Below, one piece after another: positions 24,734 through 36,543 of a DNA stretch of 64,000 nucleotides. The position numbers were made by a program, and so were the translations under genes. Source of the DNA: Pholiota molesta (lineage: Eukaryota; Basidiomycota; Agaricomycetes; Agaricales; Strophariaceae); NCBI GenBank assembly GCA_014925825.1, contig JACGCK010000201.1, positions 16,962 to 80,961 of the forward strand, in the 5' to 3' direction. Position 1 is the stretch's first letter. Each line of letters opens with the position of its first letter. The notes under the pieces are model-generated. The model made no database searches and was not told the DNA's origin. It saw nothing but the letters and a program-made list of their open reading frames with translations.

Positions 24734-27700
24734 TCAGTCTTCGAGCCGTCGCTTCCTTGAATTTTTCAGCGCGACAGCAAGAGACCTTTCACCTCTTTTC
24801 AGATCCTGGTATCGATCCAGGTCCGTCTGGGAGATCTCGATGGTATGCTGGGAAGTGAAGGGGATCTTTGAATCCAGAAGGCACAACAGTTCGAATGACG
24901 GCGAATGTTGAAATCTGTAAGTCTGCAGATAAGCCATCGACCCCGGAATCGCACGAAATTGCCGCGCGAAAAAGTGCTCAAATATCTGGAATCCAACATA
25001 GGAGACAGCAGCGATACTTGATGACTCGGAGACAGCGCAGTGCTTTCCATTCTTGCCGCCAGTCTTTGAATATAAGGCACAAACTAGACGTGATAATCAG
25101 CAACTCGGATTGAAGCTATGCAAGAGATAATTCATTTATATACCTTGACCAAGCATGACACCGGAAGTTGTCCAAACAACAGCCCAATCCTTCAATTGTA
25201 ACGGACGAAGTACTGATATCCGAGCAGTTATGAGCTCGTTGAGTCGAGGTACGGCAGCATTCGTCAGAATTCGCTTGCGACGCACTGCAGCCTGTAGTGA
25301 GATATCTCAGCCACAATGCCGTAAAACAAGGAAGTACACAGCTCACCGCTTTGGCAACAGCATCAGCACTTACGGCGGCATTTGCTGAACTACCAGCTGC
25401 GAGATCTGGTGCTGCTATGCCTTCTATCAGCCCACCTCGTCCACCAGGCGCTGGGGCTCGCCACCTCTGCTGTCACTCCAAGCCAGTCCCAACAGCCGCC
25501 GTATCTTGAGCTTCCTTCAATGCGATGTGCATCTCACGCAGAATTTGAGTGCGTAGAGCTGTCGACGCGTCATCGTTTGTCGATTTCGAGAGCTTCGTGC
25601 GAACTCCTTGAGCAGCTTGCTTTGTTTGGTGCTGGCGCCGCATCTGAACAAGAAGATCGAAATCGAGCCTGTCAAAGCTAAGCGATCCGTGACCCGGGGC
25701 AGTCAAAGACGTTGCTTGATCAGGTAGATGGAGGGGAGGAAGTGGCTGCTTGAACCGGTTTGCTACTGCATGGACTTGTGAGTATTCATTAGCAATTACT
25801 TCCTCCAGCCTTTCGGAGTCGTCTGCATCTGCAAAGTTGTGGCTGAGAAGAGAGTATATCATTAGCTTGCAAGTACTGCGTTTACACGAAAAGAAATAAA
25901 GATTTGACGTACACACGAGTAGCTTCCTCAGCGGCCAACGCGAGTGCTGCGGAAGTAAGGCGCATGCATGTCTCATCAACCTTTTCGCTTCGAGACACTG
26001 GGCTGTCTTCTTCGCGATCCAATAATTCTTGCAATTCATCGGCGACGTTGGAGCTGGCATTATCATAAACAGATGAGTCATAATCAGAATCGTTGTCGTT
26101 GTCATTCAAACTGAGTGGTGGGGCCCATGCATCAATACTAGGGAAAGGAAGTGGGTGAGCTGGACTATGCAAGGCATCTGCTTGAACACCCAAGAGAGCG
26201 ATGAGACTGTCAGCCTCCTGGAATGCTTCTTGAGAAGCAACTTGAATTTCCGCATCACTCGGGAATGTCGATAGAATGACAAGATTGAGACCGTGATTAT
26301 CGAAGTATGTATGTGAGTACCCAGATGCTGTTGCTTTTGCATTCAATGATTTCCCTCGGAGAACGGCCTCATGAAGCTTGACTCGAAGCTTAGGGATCAT
26401 GTAGATAAAGTCCAGGAATGTGAAATCCTTGACAATGTCGCGAGATTCCCCAAAGACGTGCTCGCAAGGCTCACTTGAGTGAAGCCATGGCAGTAATGGT
26501 ACCTCGCCTTGAAGCTCGTCACGATATATGATGATCAGTGCGAGAAAACCTTCAATGACTATGTGAAGGATGTCGACAGCTTCACGAGACAGGAAGTATC
26601 GGTCCTGAGGGTAATTGTGTTTCTGGAGATAGAGTTGCCATGAGTTGAGGAAGTATCGAGCTCGCAGGACCATTTTCACGCGTTCAATGTGAGGAAGGCT
26701 TCGATTTTGGTACGCGTCAACCAATTCCCCAAAAACGAAGAGATAGACAATGTCGCCGACGTAGTTAGGGTGATGGTCCGACAGATATTTGAGTGCATCT
26801 GCCGAGAAAAGTCGAACTGCCGCGTTATCATCCTGTTGATCCAGATTTTCGACATCCCGCTTGTAGAGAGGAGTACCATCGCCACGAGCGAGTTCAAGAA
26901 TGTGTTGATACACCATTGTGAAATTGCCGAAAGTGAGTAAACGTGCGCCAGAGAAGAGGTTATTTCGCAAGGTCTTGAGAGCATGCTTTGAATCCTGAAT
27001 CATACAGATCACATGTTCTCGACAGATGCCATAGGTGACATGTGTATCGGATCCTGGTCGAGGACTCTTGACCGTGTATGTTCGCTGTTCGCATTGTGCA
27101 AGGAAAAGTCGTTGGACAGCGCGTTCGACCTCAGTTCCATCACAAGCATAGGATGAGATGTATATATTTCGGTCGAAAAGGCCATCAATGACTTTCGTGA
27201 GCAGGGAAACTAGTGTTGGAGCATCGAGACTTGTCATTGGAAGTGCGGCGACGATGATGGGACTGATTTTTGGAATGGGGAGTGTTAGGCACCAAACGCG
27301 AACCTGAAACATAGTCAAAAAAAAATCAGAGATTTATAAAGGTAGATATAAGGCGAAAATACCTTTGTTGCTTTCTCTGCCTTCGCAGTCTCAATCACTT
27401 CTTTAACACTCTCAGGATCCGTCACGCGCAATGGACCATCCGTTCCACCAGCCAAAAAGTAAGAATTCTTATCTGAGTCCCAATAAAGACAAAAAGTTGC
27501 AAATAGTTTTGTATCGTCGCAGGAGAGAGCCAGAGGTCCGTCATAATCAAGGGATTTGAGATGATCTTCAACGAGCTCAAAATTTCGCTCAGTTATTCCC
27601 ATGGGAAAGCGAGGCTGGCGGGCTTCCTTTCGTCTGAGATGCAAGTAGTCAAGTCAGAGCATGAATGTAAGGAAACATTGAGATGCACCGTAGACTGCGC

Positions 27701-28391
27701 TCATCGGGCATCGGAAAATACAGTCTGAGCAACTTATATGCACGCGGGCTTTGAATACGAATAATGTGGCACATTTCCTCCCATGCTGGGGCGTATTGAA
27801 AATTTTGCTTGCCAACACCACGCTCTTCACGGTCAAATTTCTGTACCATCGCCTCGACAAGGCCATTAAAGACTTCATTATTGTATGAGTCCTTCTTGTC
27901 TGGATTGATGGCGCCTTCAGCAAATCGAATATAAGGGTTCAACATCGGATTCTAGAGTGCAATAAGAACATGTTTCAACTCATACAAGAAACCAATGACT
28001 TACAGGATGCTCAAGGATTGCTTTTACTCCCACTGTACGTGCATATATCTTCCCAAGCCCATGGCTACGATAACGGTGATTTGTATAGATAAAATTCTCA
28101 TCCTTTGGGGTCGGGCGGCGAAGAGCATTCTTGAAAAGCTTGCTCTTGAAGACTTGGGTACAGTCTGAGCATGGGCGGAGACGAGCAGGAGATGTGTCGA
28201 TTACGTTTTGTTGACAGGATACTGAGAAGACACGCAAATTCCCATGGTCGTTCTTCCATGTCCACTCAGCCATCTGTGTATCGAGTACGCGCTTCTTGTC
28301 TTTCTTCTTCTTCAATTTGCTGAACATCTTTGAAAACAGTTCTTTTGCAATGCCTGGTAATGACCTTCCACCTCCTCCTTGCACCGATGTG
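24734..28391 (-). pseudogene. C-terminal part of the Ulp1/P-element-like transposase gene
   Basis: Exons 28391-28004, 27951-27689, 27633-27363, 27303-25913, 25842-25347, 25291-25144 and 25083-24734 continue the gene that starts at 51213, on the far side of the 20.75-kb insertion. The exons near 27.6-26 kb have the order expected of a P-element/THAP9-type RNase-H fold: a first acidic site in LALSCDDTKL (about residue 924 of the rejoined protein), a second in SSYACDGTEVE (about 1029), the DSKHALKTLRNN helix that follows it in this family, and SEPCEHVFGES as a candidate catalytic Glu (about 1255). An in-frame TGA at 25475-25473 precedes a clearly coding continuation (RWRAPAPGGRGG, then KDWAVVWTTSG). 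The basic tail ends NSRKRRLED. The family call is inference from motif order; another RNase-H-fold transposase family remains possible. Confidence 0.7.
28384..28391. repeat. Target site duplication CCGATGTG, left copy
   Basis: Identical to 49144-49151 at the other end of the 20.75-kb insertion. Confidence 0.85.
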
Positions 28392-28413
28392 TAGGGATGC
28401 CGAAGTTCGGTTC
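28392..28413 (+). repeat. Left TIR of the 20.75-kb element
   Basis: 22 bp, exact inverted match to 49122-49143. Confidence 0.85.
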
Positions 28414-28554
28414 TGTTCGGTTCTCGACCCCTTCAGCCAGAACCGAGAACCGAACCAACAGAGAACCGACAGAACTGAGAACCGAACCGAAGCAGAACCG
28501 ACAGAATCGGTTCTGTCAGTTCTGTCCGGTTCTGGAACCGGTTCGAACTGATGA

Positions 28555-29640
28555 ACTGGCACAACGCGTCTCCACGCCGCACAGTGCTGCATATGCAGCA
28601 CTGATTGTACGTGTAGACGGTGAGTGTGCGTGGGTTGGAGTGGACGGCGCGAGTGCGAACACAAGCATGAACGCACCGCGCATGGATGACGCGGCATGCC
28701 GCCAGCGCCTCGTCTGTCCGCAACTCCGGCTTAGACTGTTGCATTCACAGTCCACCCGCATCGCGTCCTGCGCGGGACGACGTGGCGCGGGTGCGCCCGG
28801 TGGGTAGCCGTCGTCGTCGTGTGCGGGCATCGCCGCAGTCCACCCGCATCGCGTCCTGCGCGGGACGATGTGGTGCGGGTGCGGCCGGTGGGTAGCCGTC
28901 GTCGTCGTGTGCGAGCATCGCGGAACGACGTGGCGGGCGCGTGACGGGTGGGCAGGGGTGTTCGTGTGCCGCCGGATGACATGGTGGGCTGGGGGGGCAT
29001 TGTCGTGGTGTGCAAGCAGCACGGTGGATGATCGACATGCATGGGATGGAGCCACGAGAGGGCGGGCTCGTTGGCGGGCGATGCGTCGAACAGAGGTGCG
29101 AGGGTCAGCACCTCCACCGCGCCATACGCCACCACCATCCGCGCGAGCGTCTGCGTGATGTCCTCGACCGCACAGCGGCGGCGGGGGCACGTCGAATGCG
29201 AGGCTAACAAGCGGCGGTGGCTGCGGCTCCTCGTCGCCGTGCAAGGAAGCTGTGGGTAGGGAATGAGTGTCAGTGGCGAGCGAGGATGAAGGGCGTAGGG
29301 GGCGTACTGGTGGGTCTCCCACTCCCGGGGCTCCCCTTCCATTCCTACATTCCTTCGTCCATCGTCGTGGCGGGCGTCGTCGCGGCACAATGTGGCGGGT
29401 GGTGGGGTGGACGCGGTGCATGCGTGGGCGATGTGGTGGGCGGGTGACGTGGCGGGGGTCCGTCGACGTGGTTGGCGTCGTGGGCATCGTTGAAGGCTGT
29501 ATGTTGATGGTTGAAGTTCGATCAACAAACAGTCGATGCCGCATTTCGGCAAATGCCGTCACGTGCCGTGTTGGCGCCGTGCGCCAATTCTCGCCGGTTC
29601 TTAATGCGTTCGACATATCTCATGCAGTTCTGGGCCATTA
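28555..29640. repeat. GC-rich low-complexity segment with tandem ~88-bp units
   Basis: Two near-identical units (about 28745-28832 and 28833-28920) share CCACCCGCATCGCGTCCTGC and GGTGGGTAGCCGTCGTCGTC. Degenerate GGCGGG/GTCGTCG motifs continue to about 29480. Long open frames occur on both strands but are compositional. The segment has no counterpart at the right end of the element. It is followed at about 29690-29705 by a second, imperfect terminal-like sequence (GGTTCGGGCATCTCCA). Confidence 0.6.
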
Positions 29641-29838
29641 TATCTGAAAATTTCAGCATATGAAGCTCGGTTCAAACCGGTTCGAACTCGGTTCGGGCAT
29701 CTCCAGGATCCTCAGAACCGAGAACCGAACTGTACAGGCCAGTCTGTAGTTCCAATGGATTCACCTGTTATAACAATAAGCTATAAGGTGATGGATAAAG
29801 CCCAGCAAGTACAAGGGATGGATTCCCTACTGTACTGC

Positions 29839-29982
29839 TGTTGGAATTTATGAGCTTAGCGGTTAGCGTAGCACGTGACGTAGTTACCTGTAGGCACATT
29901 TTGGTTTCCTTTCTCTTCACTCAATTACTACGGCGTTCCCGCAATCCCACCTCGCAGCGACGCGACCCGACGAATTCCAACA
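29839..29982 (+). repeat. 5' LTR
   Basis: 144 bp with TG...CA ends. It is followed by TAATTGAGTGATACCC, where a primer-binding site would lie; the primer tRNA was not identified. Confidence 0.88.
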
Positions 29983-30054
29983 TAATTGAGTGATACCCGG
30001 TGGGGTATTGAAGAATACACGCTTGACGGCTCGCTCTCACGCCGTCTGAAGTCC

Positions 30055-30205
30055 TCTCTCACGGGGCACCTCGGAAGCCGCTTCACAGCGCACTCGGAAG
30101 CCGCCAGCTAGGCGCAAACTCGGAAGTCGCCAGTCAGGCGCACCCTCGGAAGCCGCCAGCCAGGCGCACACCCCCGGAAGTCGCTCCCCAGCGCAGAAAT
30201 TTGAA
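30055..30205 (+). repeat. Leader tandem repeat of the LTR element
   Basis: About five imperfect ~30-bp units of the form CTCGGAAGCCGCCAGCYAGG followed by CGCA, between the 5' LTR and gag. The function is unknown; it could be a packaging or dimerisation region. Confidence 0.6.
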
Positions 30206-30237
30206 GTCTCCGACATTGTCCGGAGCACGTGACCGCG

Positions 30238-31056
30238 ATGTCGTCCACGAAGGATTCGAAGCGTATCGCGAAGCTCGGTAACGACAACTACTATGCGTGG
30301 TCGTACCGGATGGAAATGCGGCTCCGCAAAATGCAAGTCTGGTCGCTCGTCGATGGAACGGAGAGTCGTCCGGATGGTTCGGATAGATCGAAGGTGGTGA
30401 AGGCTTGGAGCACCCGGATGGATTTGGCGCTCAGCGAGATCGTTTGTGAGGTCGAGGATGGGCAGTTGGTGCATACGCGGATCTCGAGGGATCCGGCAGT
30501 GGTTTGGGCGAGGCTGGAGTCGATCCATCTCTCGCAGGGTCTCGGAAGCGCCATTTCGACATGGCAGAAGCTCTTCCTGATGAAGAAGAACTCGACGACC
30601 TCGATCCAGGAGCACGCCGGCAAGATTCGCGAGCTCGCCGACCGTCTCACCCACCTCGATGACACACCCTCCGACTCACTCCTCGTTGCCGTCCTCATGC
30701 TTTCCCTCCCTCCTTCCTACTCTTCCCTCATCATCTCCCTCGACTCTCACTCCAGCAAGAACGATTTCGATTTTGTTGTCCAACGCTGCATGAATGAAGA
30801 AGCTCGACAGGCCGGGGTGGAAGCCACCAAGCAGGCTGAGCACGAAAACCGTAACGAAGCTTTCCTCACCGATGCGAAACCCCGACGCGATCGAAAAGAT
30901 ATCACTTGTTTCAAGTGTGGCAAGAAGGGCCACTATCGTAACGAATGTCCCGAAACGGACGAGAAGGCGAAGGCTGAAGAACCTGCCAGTGCGCAGACAG
31001 TGACTCTGAAGATGAAGGAGAAGGAGGAGGATGAGATCTTCACTGCGGTATGGTAG
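30238..31056 (+). CDS. Copia-type Gag polyprotein with CCHC zinc knuckle
   Basis: A single uninterrupted frame of 272 aa starting at ATG 30238 (MSSTKDSKRIAKLGNDNYYAW). The N-terminus has the YYAWSYRME pattern of Copia gag proteins. The middle is a UBN2/gag-like helical region (DPAVVWARLESIHLSQGLGS and LPPSYSSLIISLDS). The C-terminus has one zinc knuckle, CFKCGKKGHYRNEC (CX2CX4HX4C), followed by an acidic tail. Gag forms the virus-like particle that packages the RNA. The frame ends 97 bp before the 3' LTR with no pol downstream, so this is a gag-only element. The frame is intact and the LTRs match, so the insertion is recent. Confidence 0.9.
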   Translation: MSSTKDSKRIAKLGNDNYYAWSYRMEMRLRKMQVWSLVDGTESRPDGSDRSKVVKAWSTRMDLALSEIVCEVEDGQLVHTRISRDPAVVWARLESIHLSQGLGSAISTWQKLFLMKKNSTTSIQEHAGKIRELADRLTHLDDTPSDSLLVAVLMLSLPPSYSSLIISLDSHSSKNDFDFVVQRCMNEEARQAGVEATKQAEHENRNEAFLTDAKPRRDRKDITCFKCGKKGHYRNECPETDEKAKAEEPASAQTVTLKMKEKEEDEIFTAVW

Positions 31057-31153
31057 TCTCACGTTTGAGGGGGTACATTTAGGTTTTGTTATATTCTTTT
31101 TATTTCTCTTACTTTATTTCGATGATCCCTGCCCGCTTGCGCTCGAGGGGGTA

Positions 31154-31297
31154 TGTTGGAATTTATGAGCTTAGCGGTTAGCGTAGCACGTGACGTAGTT
31201 ACCTGTAGGCACATTTTGGTTTCCTTTCTCTTCACTCAATTACTACGGCGTTCCCGCAATCCCACCTCGCAGCGACGCGACCCGACGAATTCCAACA
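31154..31297 (+). repeat. 3' LTR
   Basis: 144 bp, no difference from the 5' LTR seen by eye. Confidence 0.88.
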
Positions 31298-33574
31298 ACT
31301 GCTGCTAGCCGATGGATGCGGCTCCATTCTGCTATCCATCCAGCTGTCCCCTCCGCGCTTGCACGTGCGCGCACGTGCCCGTATCCATCCATCTCACTCC
31401 ATTGCACACGCATTGCACCTCCATCCTCCTGCCCATATCCATTGCCCGACTTGAGTTGCGGCGCGTCGTCCCGCCTGGCGGGCGCCGCATCCATTACGCC
31501 AAAATCCATTGCCCATCTTGGGCGCTGCTCCATCCTCCTGCCCACGCCCTGCATCCATTGCGCCACGATCCATCCTCCCACCCACGCCCCGCATCCATTA
31601 CGCCACGCCCGCATCCATTGCCCGACTTGGGTTGCGGCGCGTCGTCCCACCTGGGCCCCGCATCCATTGCCGCCCGCATCCATTGCCCGACTTGGGTTGC
31701 GGCGCGTCGTCCCACCTGGGCCCCGCATCCATTGCCGCCCGCATCCATTGCCCGACTTGGGTTGCGGCGCGTCGTCCCACCTGGGCCCCGCATCCATTGC
31801 CGCCCGCATCCATTGCCCGACTTGGGTTGCAGCGCGTCGTCCCACCTGGGCCCCGCATCCATTGCCGCCCGCATCCATTGCCCGACTTGGGTTGCGGCGC
31901 GTCGTCCCACCTGGGCCCCGCATCCATTGCCCGACTTGGGTTGCGGCGCGTCGTCCCACCTGGGCCCCACATCCATTGCCGCCTGCATCCATTGCCCGAC
32001 TTGGGTTGCAGCGCGTCGTCCCACCTGGGCCCCGCATCCATTGCCGCCCGCATCCATTGCCCGTCTTGGGTGATGTTCCATCCTTGTGCCCACGCCCCGC
32101 ATCCATTGCGCCATCCATCCTCGCGCCCACGCCCCGCATCCATTACGCCACGTACGCATCCATTGCCCGAATTGGGTTGCGGCGCGTTGTCCCACCTGGG
32201 CCCCGCATCCATTGCCGCCCGCATCCATTGCCCGACTTGGGTTGCGGCGCGTCGTCCCACCTGGGCCCCGCATCCATTGCCGCCCGCATCCATTGCCCGT
32301 CTTGGGTGATGTTCCATCCTTGTGCCCACGCCCCGCATCCATTGCGCCATCCATCCTCGCGCCCACGCCCCGCATCCTTTACGCCACGTACGCATCCATT
32401 GCCCGAATTGGGTTGCGGCGCGTCGTCCCACCTGGGCCCCGCATCCATTGCCCGTCTTGGGTGATGTTCCATCCTCCTGCCCACGCCCTGCATCCATTGC
32501 GCCATCCATCCTCGCGCCCACGCCCCGCATCCATTATGCCACGTACGCATCTATTGCCCGAATTGGGTTGCGGCGCGTTGCCCCGCCTGGGCGCCACATC
32601 CATTGCGGCACGCATCCATTGCCCGACTTGGGTTGCGGCACGTCGTCCCACCTGGGCCCCGCATCCATTGCCGCCCGCATCCATTGCCCGTCTTGGGTGT
32701 GGTTCGAGTTCGATCCTCGCGCCTGGGCCCCATGTGCGTATCCATCCTGACTCCATTGTCCATAAACTGACTACACCCATATAGAGCTTCCTCTCCTTGC
32801 CGTGGTAGGAACTGCGGCTCGGATGATGTCAATCAGCCTATGCCCTAGCTTCACACATCCATTGGCCATGTAGGACACGTCATCCATCGTGCGTGGCCGC
32901 CCTACCTCCCCACATCCATCCCCCCTCTGATCACGAATCCAATCACTCAATACGGCGCGCAATCCAATGCGCACGGCCCCTGCCCATCACATATCCATTG
33001 CCCATATCCCGCACCCCATCCAGTGCACTGGACCGCGACTTGCGTTATCACCGCTCCTCTTGCGACTTTGATTCGCATCCATCCCATTCCCATCACCCAT
33101 CCATAGACCATATACTGCGCCCAATCCATTCTTGCCATTGTATCCATCCTTCTTCCATCATACATCCATCATCCATATGTTTTCCTTAAACGGCTTGAAT
33201 CATGCCTGTCTGCCGCGCCTTTGATTTGTATCCATCCCATCTGTACCCATCCCCCTCCCACGCGCTGTACCGCGGCACTTGGTGCCCCGCTCCGGATGTA
33301 TTGCAATCCATATAATTTGCGCTTCCCATTCCGGACATATGTAGATTATACCACTTATCATGTACCTTGCACACACCACCTTTCCAAGAAATATAAATAT
33401 AATATTGAACAAGATAATAAGAGCCACGAATTACACATAAGAGAACATAAACAGAGTACAAGATCAGATAGCCAGGAAAATAATATGGCAAGATACATAC
33501 GGCAAGATAGATAATGAATAACAAGATAACGATAAAGCAAACTGATCACAAGAAATGTCACATAGAGACAATGA

Positions 33575-36134
33575 TTACCTTCGTTGTCTTTTGCCTTCAC
33601 CCAAATCCCCACTACCACTAACATCCTTTCGTTTCTTTCCACCCACCATGTAACTTTCGACACATGAATGTAAATCGACCACTGCCGACTCCCACCGAGC
33701 ATCAGTGGTACGGGCTGAAGCCCACCATGCGAGGCTGGCGATGACAACAACTAACCCACTAGCGCCGTGCTTCCTCAGCATACAGACATCTTCATTCGGC
33801 TTTGCAGACGACAAGGGCAGAGGGAGGGTGTTGGGGACTGTGGAGCGCCTCCATGTTGGCTGGATGCTATTCCACCACGAGACCCACTCGTCGGCGAATA
33901 CTTGAACATCTGGAAGCGATGGTATTTGGTCATATCTACGCTTTTGGATCCAGTTTGAGAGTAAACCCGGGCGCAACGCAGCAGGCATGCGGTGCTGAGA
34001 GAGGGAACATTAACCACCGAGCAAGGTTCATTAGACACAAAAATACTTACTGCCGTTGTAGTTATAGCACCGTGTTCACTTTCGAACTTGATCCAGTCTG
34101 CGACGAATGTTTTCCAGATATCCGAGTCGACCGCTTCAGTGAGATATTTCGACGCATCCTCGAGCCATGGTGGAACAACCGATTTGACTGATCTCACCCG
34201 CGTAGATCGATCAGTTCGGCCTTCGGGAGTGGCCACATCCTCGTCGCTAGCTGCATTTGGAGCGGGCTGGGTTTGTGGGGCGAGAGCGTCTACGGAATGG
34301 TTTGAGATGTTGTTACCAAAGCCACGAGGCAGCTGCGTGCCGGCTGCTGCTGCTGCTGAAAGTCCAATTACAGATCCAATGGTAGGCATGGGAGGGGCGC
34401 CAAATGGAATGGCCAGGTGAACAGAAGCCATCGGCACGATATCGCCAGCGGCTTGAGTAATCGATGGATTGACCAGTGCGACTGTCCCAGTATCCGTTTC
34501 CAAAGAGGGCGTGCCATATGGGTTGAGATACGGGGTAGTCGCATGGGCTACGGGATATGTAGGCATTCCTAGGCACAAACTATCAGTCCGAAAGAATCAG
34601 TAAATGGACACAACTACGCACCGCTGGTGCTCGCCGCATTCTCAGCATTCCAGTCACCTCCATCCATACCATTGGATGTGTCTCCATCTAAGCGCATCCA
34701 ATCAGTAGTCCCTAGGATTTGAGACACTTCTTCATCGGTCATGCCAGCCGTTGGATCACGAACCTGCCCAACTGGCAAGGTTTTGAACAACCCCTGAGGT
34801 CCTGTTCCAGTCAGCCCGTCCGAGTTCCTGCCCGGAGCATCACCGATGGATTCGACGGGAGCATTGCCAAAGCCGTCAACAGGAGGCGAAACGATGGACG
34901 AGGAGTTCGTGGAGGTGTGGGAGTCGGAAGAGCCACCAACCAGAGGATCAACGAGGGATAAAGCAGGAGACACCGGGGAAGCCTGGCCGCAAGGCGAGTC
35001 ACTGTCTCCATGAGCATCCTTGTCCGATTCTTCATCACCGGGGGCTGGTAGAGCGCCGGCCTTTGGGGCATCACCGGGGGTAGCAGGTAGTAGAGCGCGG
35101 GACTGTCGTATCTCTTCCGCTATATGTAATTGATATATTTTAGTTCAACAAAGTAAGTATACACAGCTAAAGGAAACCTTACGATAGCAGGCATGCAAAA
35201 AGTCCGAGAAAGGACGGAGAACTCTCGTCTCATAGTGTGGAAATGCTTCTCCAAAGGACAGGGAACACGGGTTCCGACGAGAGTGCAAACTACATGTGAA
35301 GATGTCACCTTGAGCGTGGCGAGGATCGGGTCCACCAGCGAGCAGAGTAAATGACCATCCTGTCAATATTGATAGCTGTTGCATGAAATCGTCCGCTAAT
35401 TCAGGAATCTTGCCGATCGAGCTGAAAATCGAGATCAGAGTATGTTTTAAAAATAGTCAATCGGGCCTACAGCAAATATTCCTCCGGAGTGCGTTCAAGA
35501 GACTTGGCTTCCAAACAAGCAACCTCGCGATCCATCTCCGCCCTACGCTCTTCCCGCAGACGTTTGACTTCGGCTTTGACCTCTTCCGACTCATTCAGAT
35601 AGGCTTCTTGAGTGAGTTTATTCACAACCGACAGACGCATTTTGGAATCCACGCTCAGGGGATCGAGGTCCACCAAGGGCTTGACTCGATCCTTGAAGAA
35701 CACCTTCGAATAGATGTTCTTCTCAGACGGGAGACGGCTGGTTGTCGCGGTGGCATTGATCACCACTTTTTCTTTGGCAGTGCGATTGCGTTGACCGATA
35801 GGATGGTTATTAAACCAAATCTTGATTTTCTATAAATCCAATAGTTAGAATATGACAAACGCAATAAATAATCCAAACACACCTTTTTACGATCGAATGC
35901 CCACTCCTCAGTGGTCTGGAAAGGTAGTTGGACAATAATCTGAGGATCTGAGGAACTTGCAATTCCAGCCGCCTCGGCCGCTTGAGACGGCCACTGCTGG
36001 AAGAAAAGTCGGTAGCATTCAGTCCTCCAATCGCGAAGAGCATTGGCCCCGGCCTGTTTTGCGGCAAAATGCTCGGCACGTTTAGACATGAGAAATTCAT
36101 GCTGTTGGTTGGTGGCCCAAGACTTTGGCGCCAT
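33575..36134 (-). CDS. KDZ-element accessory protein with N-terminal WFNN motif (basidiomycete-specific)
   Basis: Six exons: 36134-35883, 35829-35471, 35421-35183, 35119-34622, 34568-34051 and 33994-33575. All are in phase and give 761 aa. The N-terminus is basic and helical and ends in a homeodomain-like KIKIWFNNHP segment split by intron 1. A charged helical region follows, then a compact block with ILTGWSFTLLAGGPDP, a low-complexity Pro/Ser/Gly linker, and a C-terminal block with LAWWA, WVSWWNSIQPTWR and a basic tail. This layout recurs in large families of uncharacterised Agaricomycete proteins. DNA binding by the N-terminus is plausible but unproven. It is divergent from the hybrid-binding-domain gene, and the 409-bp gap likely holds a shared promoter. 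The frame is intact, unlike the KDZ gene of the same element. Confidence 0.8.
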
Positions 36135-36543
36135 GATACGCGCAACGGATGCAAAAAAACTGCCGTAAGATGGATAGCGGGTAAAAGTTAAAAGTTTAAG
36201 CGACTATGAAAATTTCACTCATGTCCTGTGGTCGTCCGCGTAACCCCGAACAACTGTATAGCCCACCCTTGCATCCATCCTGCATCCATCCCCACTCCCC
36301 CTCTTCTTATTTTCCTCCATGGACTCCATGGCTCTTAGAAATAAATTTATCAGTCGTACCATCAGAATTTCCAATGGTACGATTAGCTCGTATATAATCG
36401 TGTGAACTGGAACTGTATAGTTAATTTCAGCGGGAGTTGGAAAAGCCTAAAAAAGGCCGACCCTGGATTCATCAGAGTCTATTCCAATACATTCCCCGGA
36501 CCCCACATTGCCTCCGCAATCGTCTCACCGAAAAACCGATCCC
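36135..36543. promoter_or_regulatory. Bidirectional promoter region
   Basis: 409 bp between divergent starts at 36134 (-) and 36544 (+). A TATA-like CGTATATAATCG at about 36388-36399 faces the plus-strand gene. Assigned by position. Confidence 0.45.

Larger units (their letters stand above)
29839..31297 (+). mobile_element. Gag-only Copia-type LTR retrotransposon (TRIM-like)
   Basis: 1,459 bp with two 144-bp LTRs (29839-29982 and 31154-31297). The LTRs start TGTTGGAATT, end AATTCCAACA, and look identical by eye. The 5-bp TSD ACTGC is at 29834-29838 and 31298-31302. A purine tract (CTCGAGGGGGTA) abuts the 3' LTR. The only gene is gag, with no protease, integrase or reverse transcriptase, so it must be mobilised by a full-length relative. 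The inverted arm at 48.9 kb shows the empty site. Confidence 0.9.
29752..33250 (+). repeat. Left arm of a long inverted repeat, with a 65-bp minisatellite
   Basis: Matches 47150-49015 in inverted orientation once the LTR element at 29839-31297 is subtracted (about 2.0 kb against 1.9 kb). It starts CCAATGGATTCACCTG. The core (about 31600-32700) is a tandem array with a 65-bp period built on GCATCCATTGCCCGACTTGG and CGTCGTCCCACCTGGGCCCC. Variants carry CGTCTTGGGTGATGTTCCATC and GAATTGGG. Long frames in all phases are an artefact of the period and are not genes. Confidence 0.8.

Noticed and set aside
28516..29616. 366-codon Thr/Arg/His-rich minus-strand frame
   Set aside because: Composition is that of the GC-rich tandem repeats; similar frames are open on the other strand and no domain is seen.
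31600..32700. Regular repeats that could be read as a CRISPR array
   Set aside because: Units are contiguous with no unique spacers, and the organism is a fungus.
31300..32790. Long overlapping open frames on both strands
   Set aside because: They come from the 65-bp repeat having few stop codons in any phase; the encoded peptides are repeats of the minisatellite.
35383..35835. Plus-strand 150-codon frame
   Set aside because: Antisense to exons of the intact 761-aa gene.
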